A DNA stretch of 64,000 nucleotides from Daedaleopsis sinensis (lineage: Eukaryota > Basidiomycota > Agaricomycetes > Polyporales > Polyporaceae). Below the pieces are notes generated by a model. The model ran no database searches. It was not told the origin of the DNA and worked only from the letters and a program-made list of their open reading frames with translations. Below are positions 20,371 through 30,900 of the stretch, piece after piece. Position numbers and translations under genes: made by a program. Location of the stretch: positions 1,922,001-1,986,000 of the forward strand of contig CM066300.1 in the NCBI GenBank assembly GCA_033807695.1. Direction: 5' to 3'. The first letter of the stretch is position 1; every line of letters begins with the position of its first letter.

Positions 20371-23300
20371 ATGGCGAAGAAGAAGCATTCTCGTAAGTCC
20401 ACGTCGAAGAGCGAGAGCGACGAGGAGCAGCCTGCGGAGCAGTACGTCGTTGGTAAGATGATATACTGCACCCTCGCAGTATCATCCCTGACACTGTGCA
20501 TCGTGTTCAGAGGTCATAAAGGCGGCAAGAGTGCGCAAGGGCGGATGGGTACGAGAGTCTCTTCGCGATAGGTGCTCTTCATCACTGACTTCACTCCAAT
20601 GACAGGAATTCCAAGTGAAGGTATCTACATGATTCCCTCACTTTGGCATGTTGCATGTACAAAGCCTTACCACCTCCCGGCATTCAGTGGGCCAATTATG
20701 ATTCTTCGGAAGACACGTGAGTCATTGTTCTCCCCAAGTTTCTGCTACTGTGCTGATTCCTGCAGGTGGGAACCCGAGGAGAATCTAGACAACTGCTCTC
20801 GCCTGCTGAAAGAGTTCTGGTTAGACGTCGGTTATGATTCCGACGACTACCACGAGGGCTACGAGGTCGAAGCGACTCCTTCATGGATTAGTTTGTCCTA
20901 GCTACCGACTACGATTGCGTTGTATGATACTGATGCTCAGCCACAGAAAAGGAGAAAAAACGATTCGCGGCAAGTATGAAACCGAAGCAGAGCAGTAGTG
21001 AGTCCGAGCAAGAGCAGCCGACGCCTTCCACCTCTCAAGTGCGAATAAAGAGCGAGCCTCGAGTCAAGAGCAAGGATAAGGTGGACCCTGGATGTGTACA
21101 GTAACTGGGATCTTTGACATATGTTTGTTTGTTTGCTAGGCAAGCGCGAACCCTCTTCGTAAGAAGCGAAGCAGGCTGCCGAAACGCAAGCCTAGTCAAG
21201 GGGCTTCATCGGTATGCTCGTGAATCACCGTTGGAGAACATCCACGCTGAGCTCATACAATTCAGGATGATGAGGATTCCGACGTCCCCTTGTCGGCCAC
21301 ACAGCGGAAAGGGAAGAAACGTGCGAAGCTAGTGTTTGACTCTGTGGGTGCGCCTCCGGTTGTCTAAGAAGATGCGGCTGACCGCCTACCAGGCTGACGA
21401 AGACGATGAACCGCTGGCTATGCCTAAGAAGCCCAGACCGACCATCAAGATCCCGGCACCAGTACGCACCTTCCCCTCTCGCATCTCGGAAGCTCACGCA
21501 CCTGGCTCTAGAAACCTGCGCGCGATCAAGATAAAGCAGACAGTGACTCTGCCGGCTCGCTTTTTTCCGGGAGAGGGTCGTCTCCAGATGTGGCGCTCGG
21601 ATCCGTCGCTCCCCCCATTCAGATGAAGCAAGAGAAACCGACAATTCCAATGAAGCGACCGAGCATCGACGATGCGAACCCTACCCAGCGGAAGCGGTCG
21701 ATCAAGATGATGCCTGTGGAATTCACAGATACTGCGGGGAACGCCACGAAGGCTCGAGTGGCCCAGCGGATGCCACAGATACCAGCACAATCTGTTGCAT
21801 CGGGCTCAAACATAGGCACCACACAGACTCTGCCAGCGTCACTGCGCTTCAAGAAGAAGAGTCTTGAGAACTCTTCCCCGAGCACGGCAACGGCTCCCCC
21901 ATTGCCTCGACGGACAGCCTCTACTTCAATTCAAGTTCAGTCGCCCACCACGCTGGCCCCTCATACCCCCGTAATCGACTCGCACATCCCAGCTGCTATA
22001 CCATACCCACCGCCAACAACGGACCCACGGTATGTATCTGTCTTCACCGACATGGTTCAGAACCTGACAGGGCAATAGGCGGCCGATTCCTCCGATTCCT
22101 CGTCGCAATGCCTCGACACAGATGCAATCTCCGGTCATTGACAACATCGCTGAAGCCAATAGATTCTTAGCTGAGGTTATGCCTAGCGGGTAGGTGATAT
22201 TCATACAATGAAGAATATAGTACTAACATAGATATAGGCTCGCGTCTCCGATGCAGTAAGCTCTTGTGCTGACCGGAAGGGATCACGATATTAACCATTG
22301 ACGGACTATTCAGAGACGAGCCCGCCTCAGAGATGCCGCCGCCTTCTATCCTGCGACCAGTACCCCCTAAGTCATTGCCACGGTGCGTCTGAGGAAGTGA
22401 TTGACTTCGTGCACTAACAATATCTTCCAGCATTCAGAAGAAATGGAAGTGGTCCGGGGAAGTGTTCATGGATGTCAGCCGCGACAGGGCGGAACGCGTG
22501 TGCGAAGTACTGCTGTCGGACTCTACCGATCCACTCCCGAATGGGTTACGCTTTAGCATATGCCTCACTGGCGATAGCATCCGGCTGTCGGCCTTCCACA
22601 GCCTCGAGTCCATGCATTTGCTGCTCTCTGCATCCTCGCGAGCGCAACAATTTGCGAAGCTCGGCCCCTTGGAGGACAAAGATGCAGACGCAGTAAAGCA
22701 GCTCGGGATATACATGCGCAGGCAGAGTATGGTGAGCGATGGATGTCTCGTTCTTGCACACTGATATACTCAGGTCTCTATCGCAGTTCTGCTTCGCACA
22801 TCTGTACATGGACGACACTTCGGTTGCGCTACTGGTGGTGTATCCGACAGGCCATGCGATACCAAAGGAGCTGCTCAAGGTTCCTCTTACACTTTCGAAC
22901 GATACCGCCCTTCAAGCCGCCTTGGTCCCATGGGAACTGACCACGAAGGAGTTCCGTTCGGCGAGCTGGAGACCCAGGTCGCCATCTATGGACCACAGAT
23001 TAGACCCGGGCTTCGCTCCCGTACTGGATGCTGCAGGTCGCAAACTCACCAAAGACCGCCGCTTTTTCCAGACAGCCCACATCCTTGGCTTCCCAAAGTC
23101 GCTCTTCGACAAGCTGGCGGGCCGCGAGTACTGCATATGGCCTGGCGGGGACATTCTACCGTCGAATATTCTGTCTTACGAGAGTTCCCTGCTGTTCAAG
23201 TTTCTCGAGAAAACGAAAGCTACGAAAGTAGGCGCCACTACCCCCCGCATACGTCTACTGTTCGTTCACGTGGGCGGATTGGCGACGCTGCACAAGTTCC

Positions 23301-24188
23301 CAGCGCTAGTCGAGAAACGGGCAAAGACGGACGTCCGGTTCATTACATACGGAACGCACCCGGGTGTCCCTCGTGAGCGGTGGGGGTTCCGCGAGGTCTA
23401 CCCTCTAGGTACGCGTCCGTTTAATTGCTGGTCCCGTATGATCACTTAATTTGATACAGGCGGTATCGTGACGTTTACTCCCGGTGCCATCATTGAGGGT
23501 CACCTCCGACTCTTCAACCGCATCGAGCAGATCGCGGAGCACCCGACGTGGGAGTGCTATGTGCTGCCATCCGTCGTGGCCATGGTCGCGAAACTCACAT
23601 GTCAGGGGGAACACCCGTTACGTGTATACGACGAGCAAGTCTTCCGTGTTTCCTTGGCTATTTATCTGATTAACCGCCTATTAGGGGAGACTTCGTGTAC
23701 GAGGACTTGCTGAAGCTCATCGAGAAAGGCTCTATTGCGTTGCTGAACGCACCCGAATTCAAGCGAGATTCACTGCGCAAGGGGGATTCGACGTTGCTGT
23801 GGACGCAGTGGATGCTTCGGCTGCCCTTCATGGATGCGCGACAGATCCTCGAAGAATGTCTGAAGCTCGCAGCGGAAGAGTTCTCGCGCACGGCCGACCA
23901 CGACCTTCCCCGGGCCATCGAGATGGACATTGCGGCGGATATGTTGCGGGTGCAGAATCAGCCTGTGATCATGGACAACTACCGTCGGTTCGTCGTCATA
24001 CAGGCGAAGAGCGACACCTATCTTGCGCAGAGTGATGTGAAAGACCGCAAAGGGGTTCGTGTTTCACTTCGTTTTGCATCCTAGGAAATGGACTTACGAT
24101 ATTTCAACAGTTCGAATGCCGTACACTCGAGAGATTTGACTTCGACGATGGCTATTACAAGTCTTCTGCGAACTCGACGAGAAAGTAG
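20371..24188 (+). CDS. Chromodomain protein with Chp1-like (SPOC/PIN-like) C-terminus
   Basis: Eighteen exons: 20371-20452, 20511-20548, 20606-20620, 20688-20716, 20766-20890, 20947-21080, 21140-21211, 21266-21343, 21393-21461, 21512-22029, 22079-22189, 22238-22255, 22314-22382, 22431-22731, 22787-23408, 23460-23616, 23685-24054, 24111-24188; 961 residues. Residues about 22-75 are a chromodomain: QYVVEVIKAARVRKGGWEF, VKWANY, TWEPEENLD. The Tyr, Trp, Tyr cage for methyl-lysine is kept. About 400 disordered basic Ser/Pro residues follow. From about 450 a folded region begins (KWKWSGEVFMDVSRDRAERV, then ALLVVYPTGHAIP) that looks SPOC-like. After it lies an alpha/beta region (RIRLLFVHVGGLATL, DVRFITYGTHPGVPRERWGF, CYVLPSVVAMVAKLT) that could be PIN-like. 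This order resembles S. pombe Chp1 of the RITS heterochromatin complex. The chromodomain is certain; the Chp1 link is inference. The 20891 and 23617 donors are weak. Confidence 0.75.
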
Positions 24189-24409
24189 CTTTCAGTACTT
24201 TTCAAAGTTCTCGTGAATGTATGATATGCGTAGTAATCCTGCAACTGCTTCCGGCTACTTCTGCGCTGTAAATGCATGTGATTATCGTGGGCGGTTAGCT
24301 ATCCGGGAGCGAGTGCCACAGCGAAAGCAGCCACAACGTACCCCATGGGGCTTGCCTCTGCTCTCTGACAACCTCCGCGTCCCCCTCATCCTCTCATCAC
24401 GTCTCACAA

Positions 24410-25142
24410 ATGTCTGGGCTAGAGGCCATTCTCTCGGATCCCGCATACCATGACTATCTGGCGATCCTGAAGGGTGCCCGGAACGGCCTCGTCTATGGTG
24501 TCAAAGTCCGGTTCCCTCATGCTCTCATCATGGCTATCCTCTTTGGTCGCGGAGAGTAAGTACTGTCTTTGAACGTATACGGATTCCCCAACTCAACTCA
24601 CGCGTGTGCAGCTGGTCGACGCGGTTGAGGACGATATATCGCGCTACGAAACAGCACGCGCTGAACCTCGCCAAGTTCGTCTCGCTGTACAAGACGCTGC
24701 TGCTCCTCCAGAAGAAGATCAACGGAGGAAAAGAGCGCAGCTTGGACACCTTCATCGCCGGCCTGGTTGGCGGGTACGCCGTGTTCGGCGAGCGGAACGC
24801 CGTGAACGAACAGGTGCGATTCACCCGCGTCCGCTGTGCGCATCGTCCCCCTCAGCCCAGCCCCTGCAGATCGTGCTGTACGTGTGCTCCCGCGTCGTCG
24901 CGTCGTTCCTTGCGCGCGCGAAGACCTCGTACTCGAACGCCGCGCCCGCGGCCGGACGGCCCTTGCCCCCCGACCCGAAGCAGTTCGCGCTCTTCGCGGC
25001 CCTCAGCTGGGGTGCGGTGATGTGGCTCTTCAACGAGCGGGGAGAGTCGATCCAGCCGGGGATGTTCAACTCCATGACGTACCTCTACCGAGACTCGAAC
25101 CACTGGAATAGTCTGAAGACGCTGCTTTGGCACAATAAGTAG
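24410..25142 (+). CDS. Peroxisomal membrane protein PXMP4/PMP24 (Tim17 family)
   Basis: Exons 24410-24555, 24612-24813 and 24870-25142 give 206 residues, the normal size. Landmarks are YLAILKGARNGLVYGVKVRFPHALIMAILF, then TKQHALNLAKFVSLYKTLL, GKERSLDTFIAGLVGGYAVFG, NEQIVLYVCSRVVASFLARA, and ALSWGAVMWLFNERGESIQPGM. Gly-rich hydrophobic helices are typical of the Tim17/22/23 superfamily. It is a multi-pass peroxisomal membrane protein of unknown transport role. It lies 221 bp after the chromodomain gene on the same strand. Confidence 0.93.
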
Positions 25143-27092
25143 CTCCTTGTCCGCTCGGGTCGGACGTGTAATGCCCCATGTGGGCGGTCCCGAGTCGGAC
25201 GGACGTCGTGCGCCCCACGTTATATACACTGTAATACGTCCGGACTTATTGGACATCGCGCTCTTGGACATGAGTGCGTCTAGATCCACTAGCCGTCGCA
25301 ATATGTTCCTTATATTGCCCTCTCACATAGATGATGTTAGACGTCAATCTAGGACACTAGCCTGCCGCTGTATCTGCATGACGCCCCATGCCGGCTTTGC
25401 TTGGCATAGACAACCCTGACCGAGCTGACAAGACCGCCATCGACACGTAAGTAGATGCTGCAGGGCGGAAGCATATGCGGAATAGTATGTGCTAGCCCCA
25501 GCAATATCTCCGCTCGACACTGCGCGGTATTCTAAGAATTTCCGAAGGCACCGCTGCAACAGGCCAAGTTGCGTCTTATGGCCGCGACGCCGACGGTACT
25601 CTATCCTACTCTATCCTACCGTAGCGTGCTAGAACCTTGGCAATTCGTCGCGTCGTTTCTTTCGAAAGCTTCGGCCGTGCCACCGCGGACGGATGTCTCA
25701 GACCGTTCGCCGCATGTATCCCTCGCTGCGCGGCGCGAAATATTGAGCCGAGCTCGTTTGAGTTTCTGCAGGATTCGCGACAAACCGGACCGCCACATGC
25801 GGTCAAGCGTACAGCCCTCCCGCTGCAATGATGGGATTGCCGCATGGGGGCGGTCGCTCTGCGCGTTTTGGTGCACATCTGGGCGGAAGCCTGGGCGTCG
25901 ATAGAATGGAGAGGAGGGACAAAACCTGACAAAACCCCGACCGGTAAATGGTCTCGAGCCTCGACTCACATGCGTAGACACCTCGTAGTGACGCAGCACT
26001 GCATGCGCAACGGATTCCATGCTCTTCCACTCCAGGCGGCACAGACATGAACGGAATTTTTCATGCAGGCAAGCTCGTCACTGTGACGGCCGCTGGGGAG
26101 TATGTCGCACCGAGGCCGTATGTTGTCGGCGTAAGTATATCATATGATAATCTTAGTCTAGAGGGGGGGCGGGGGTTAGGCCTTCCCCGCCGCAAAACTT
26201 CGCGCCCCGATCGGGCTTCACTGTTTTGCATGTGGCTGCGTTACTGCACACCGACGCCACAGCAATATGGCGGAAGCACGATGCTGGCCTCCCGGAGGAT
26301 GTATAGTGCCACATTGTCCCTGCGAGCGAGATCATCAGTCTCAAATGTCGCCGGGCCAGTTCTGACATGTTCGTCCGTACGCACATGTCCTGCCAAAGTT
26401 GGACATTGACTCGAGGTTCGGGTAGCGGGGCCTGGGAGGAATCCCGGGCCTCGCCTGGTTCCTGGGCGAAGACGAGCCTGACGCTGCCTGACGAGGTCGT
26501 GTACTTATTGTCATTTATTGTGCGTAGGAGACAATAAACACGCACCGCGTTACCGCCAGCTGGTTGCCATTGGAGCTGAGCGTATTCGTAGTAAGCGGCT
26601 CGCCTGACCAGGATCGGGAATGCAGAGACCGGTTGACCTACTGTTGTTGACTAGTCACCGTAAAGGCTGTTCGAACGGGGCGGCAGTGTTGTCAGCTCTG
26701 CGGACAGTGCCCAAGAGTTATGGAAATCTGTCAATGTCAGTATACCAGCGCAACGAGCTATCGCCGCAATACCGCTGTAGGGTAGGTGAGTAGTAGGAAA
26801 TATACCTGTCAACTGGGAAGATGGTCGCCTTGGCTGAAACGGTCGCGAGAGGGTCAGAAAAGCAGTCATCCAGAGCACAATGTACAGCCGCTTTACGTGA
26901 GAGGTATATATGTACATTGCGAAGCAAAGATCATCGTGACAGGGCCAGTTTGCCCCCGAAGGGAACCAGAAGACGTAATAAACCCAACGAGGATGAAGAT
27001 GAAGACGTGGTATCATAGTAGAAGGAGGTAAGTAGGCGGGAATTGGATGTGAATTGGTGTGTCGGCCAGTTCTATATAGTCCTGAGGGTGCC
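25143..27092. other. Intergenic, 1.95 kb, no recognised gene
   Basis: Between converging genes. Open frames are short on both strands and show no domain. A minor repeat of ACTCTATCCT occurs near 25600. Nothing supports a functional gene. Confidence 0.5.
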
Positions 27093-27944
27093 CTACATGA
27101 TAATACACTTGCGCTTCTTCTCCTTCTCCGGTGACCGTACAGGACCCTGCGCACCATGTTCCTGGTTCTTCGTGTTTCGAAGTTCCCGGACCAGATTCAT
27201 GAAGAGGCGTTCCACGTTATGCGCCGTTTTTGCTGATGTTTCCAGAAAATCGCAGCCAAACGACCGCGCCAGCGCCGCTCCTTCGTCTCTCGAGACCTCT
27301 CGTTCGTACTGTTTGTCGCACTTGTTCCCAACAAGCATGAAGACCGGCTTCTGTCGCTTGACTTTCAACATGGCCTGCCGGAAGACGTCGAGCCGCTCAA
27401 ACGTTGCCCTCGACGCGATCGAGTAGACCAGTATAAAGCCCTGGCCTTCCCTGGATAGGAGGTCAGCGGGGAGGAACAGGCGCGAGGGGATTGGCACTCA
27501 CCTGACCCATTGGTCTCGAAGGGTCGCGTATTCCTCTGTGAGCAGATTATCAGCGCGGTCCGCGGCGGTCCAAGACGGCACACACCTTGGCCTGCAGTAT
27601 CGATCACTTCCACGAAACACATGCGATTGTCAACCACGAGCTGCTTGCGGTATGCGTCTTCTATCGTAGGATCGTATGTCTGCGGACGTATGGATATCTC
27701 GCCACTGTACACGACTGCGGACGGGACATACCTCTGGGAGACAGGGAGGTCACAGGGGCGACCGAATTCAGTGGGTGCATTGAATTGGGACTGAGAGCAC
27801 TCACCAACAAAGCAATTGAGCGTGAACTGGAATCACGGGTGAGCGCGAGCGCGTGGAGGTGGTGGGGTGCGGACATACCTGTACAGCCAATGCAGTCTTT
27901 CCTACACCTCCATCGCCAAGAACCGCGACTCTCCAGCTATCCAT
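27093..27944 (-). CDS. Ras-family small GTPase (RAS2/RasB-like)
   Basis: Membrane-bound GTP switch. Minus-strand exons 27879-27944, 27805-27826, 27732-27733, 27586-27679, 27502-27535 and 27093-27450 give 191 residues. All G motifs are present: P-loop GDGGVGKT (10-17), effector loop [32 protein letters not shown] and ETSAK. The C-terminus is basic and ends CIIM, a CAAX box favouring farnesylation. The [17 protein letters not shown] segment points to the RasB/RAS2 branch of fungal Ras rather than RAS1 or RAP. The Glu codon of the effector loop is split so that two of its three bases come from a 2-nt exon flanked by canonical introns. Start 27944 gives a short lead [10 protein letters not shown]; no closer ATG fits. 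Confidence 0.9.
27732..27733 (-). other. Putative 2-nt microexon (AG) of the Ras gene
   Basis: In minus sense it is preceded by CTCCCAG and followed by GTATGT. Joining G from the exon ending at 27805 with this AG gives GAG (Glu), then ACA TAC GAT (Thr-Tyr-Asp), restoring the Ras effector sequence [11 protein letters not shown]. Without it the frame shifts by two. Confidence 0.65.
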
Positions 27945-30900
27945 GTCTGGCGTGAGGGATCCTTAGGACGAGGGGACACGGTGCCTGGCGCGAGAGGGAG
28001 TACACACCTCAAAGGGTAGGAAACGAGAGTATAGAATGTGGATCTGGGGGATGGTCAGCGGGCGTCGGGTGCGGGCGACGGGGAGGGCGACGTGCCTCAA
28101 GTGAAGGATCGAGGGGAGGGTGTCGTGAGGAGAGGAGACTCGAGAGAGAAGAGAGGATAAAAGATAATAAGCAGATACGTCGTGCAAGTTCGTGCAGGTC
28201 GTAACGGGAAGCCGGGGAGGAGGCTCGGACGGGGTCGCTGGTGGACGTAGGCAGAGTACAGATTTGTCCTTGCACGCGCGCAGAGCGCCCCGGGTATTTC
28301 TACTCAATCACAAACACCGCACCCCCCTTTTTCGCCCCATCCCCATTTTTTCCCTCTTTTGTGCTGACTGTCCGGATCTGGCTGGTCCACGTCCGCGTTT
28401 GCGTGCGCAGTGCACCCCCGGTCCCGGCTTCTCAGCGCTGAGCCTGCTGAGCCCGCGCGGCCCCCCACATCGTCCCATCTCTCACCTCCGTCCACCACAT
28501 GCGCCGGAAGGTGCAAAGCGGCCTGCTGCTGCCCTCACGAGGCACCGGGCATCCCCGGGACACACTGAGTAAGTAACTGCCACATCTCAGGCACGCCCTC
28601 CTCCATGCATGTAAGCCTACTTATTATGCCCAATCATCCATACTTGCGCGACATCCTCCTATTAGGCCTCCCTGCCGATATCTGCCCACTCAGCCCCTTC
28701 ATTCTTCCACCGTACTCTTCCGCCGTAAACGATGTATTCTGATAGATGTTCGTGCCATTTGCTGCGACCCTCGAGGTCCTCGCGCGCCTCCTCGCCACCC
28801 TCTGCTCTCTGCCGCGAGTCTCGTGTGACACTGCTCAGGACAGTACCCTTCCGAGTCCCACTGAGTAGTCTCCCTAGTACGTAAGAAAGCTGGTAGAGAC
28901 CTGTCTCTTCGCCGGCCTCTGCTCAAGCCGTCGGTCCGGACGGAAGTTAGACCAGTCCGGCAGCCCGAAGTACGTATCTCCCCAACTGCGGTCCTCTGTC
29001 GACGGATGTTCTAAATGACAGCCCCATGGGATCACGCAGTTGAATCTGGTGCCACCACCGAAAACGCCAATTCCGATTCGCGGGTGCACACGCCAGGAAA
29101 ACATATGACCTCTCGCGGCACGCAACCAACTGATTATCGCTCTGCCGTCCCTCCCCGGTCTGGTCTGCCTCAGTGACGGACCCGGTCTGCGCGGACGCTC
29201 CCTGACACTCCGTATGAGGGCGTTCCTGGCCTGCTCGACGCTTGTCATTATATGGCATCTTGTTTGAATGCCGTAATCGCTGATACTCGTCGACGATTCT
29301 CTAGACCTCGCCGCAAGGGAGGTCCGCCCATGGCCAGGTCCACCCGAGGTCGCCGTCGAATCGACTGTCTGGGGAGTGGGGCGGACCTCAGACGTGCGGA
29401 GGACGGGATGAGGGGAAGCCCGTCCAGCCTCAGGCTCCAGGATCCCGATCAATCACTCTCCTCGGCCGCGAGGCGTGTCGATGTTCGATGTTCCATCGAG
29501 TACAACAAGTTCTCGAGCGGCGAGCCTATACATGATCTTACTCCATGGACGACGTTCGACGCTCCGCCCTGCCGAGCAAAACCTGCACAGCGTTGAGGTA
29601 CTGACACAGGTACTCACTGAGCAGATCCCGACATTACAGCAGAACGGCGACGGAGTCGTGGCGGGCACCGAGGCCGGGCAATGTGCGGGCGCGGGCGAGA
29701 CTTCGCCGTCTCCCGAACGGAGAATGCACCTCAGTTGATGCCGGAAACGGCGTTGCGGGGGGCTGCAGCACTCTGCCAGCAGGCGGTCTCTGTCGCACAA
29801 GCGTAGCATATCGACGCCAACGAAGAGGAAAGTCCAGATTTATGTAAGACGACGGCTACACACGCTGACTGCTAGTGCGCCTGCCGCGAACGACGTGCGG
29901 CTTACACGACCTGCTAACAGCCGCCGCCTCGGCCCGATGATGGGACTCTCCTCGCCTTCACTGGCATCGGAGGCCGCGCACTCGCTTCGAAGCTCGGCCA
30001 CAGAAGAAGGCGGTAAGCTCTTTCGTCGTGGTACCTCGAGCGCCGAATTCATTATGGACGCCAGATCTATCCCGATGGGTTCAAGGAAACCGCTCGACAA
30101 CCCAACTTCCGTGCATGCCGTGGAAAAGAAGGGCTCTTCGAATACGTCAGGGGCGCCCGGTCAGGTAATGCGTGCTCGGCATATTGTAAGATTAACCTCA
30201 AGCTAGAATATCGGAGTCATCCCAGGCCGGCAGAGCAGGAGAGGAACACATACTCATCCAAAGGATCTCCGTGTCTAGCAATGTCATGCTATCGGTGACT
30301 CACGCTGGTCCCAGTTCGGGGACCGCACTTTGCCGAGGTTGGTACGTTTATGATTGAATGCTTGGGACGGGACCAATTGTGTGCTCACTTGACGCAAGTC
30401 TAGACAGTCGCGGACGCCCTCCACCGTCCTCGGTAGCATTTGTAGTAGAACTACCATTCGCGCGCGGTTGTGGACTCCTGTAGGACATCCGCTTGCCCGC
30501 CTGGGTCTTGATCGAACCGTAAGTAACCGGCCAGCACGGGACTCCTTGCTCCGTGGGTCAGTACCCACCACATCAAGTGTGGTGGCACTTCGCTCGCAGT
30601 GAGTTGTACGTGTTCAACGCTCATGTTGTACTCGTGACCCTCCGTATGTTGTCGACGCTTACCATTCACGTATGATCTCCAGGCTGCTAGCACCAAGACA
30701 AGCTATCTGCCCCCGAGCGGCGCCGCATGAGAAGCTTCGAATTCTCTCGAGCTTCTCAGGCCGGGTCCAAGGCCATTCTCTCGAGGTTCCCCTGTGCCAA
30801 TTATGCCCGAGTTGGTCATTGCATCCTTCGCTTAACGCGTTATGCTCAGAAGGTGGCGGTGCATTTCTCTCTACTCGACTCTAAATTTTCGACCTGACCT

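Noticed and set aside
28192..28572. Plus-strand open frame of 126 codons upstream of the Ras gene
   Set aside because: Lies in the Ras promoter region on the other strand, Pro/Arg-rich, no homology recognised.
28874..29452. Minus-strand open frame of 192 codons in the gene-poor tract
   Set aside because: No family likeness, uneven composition and no supporting splice or promoter context.
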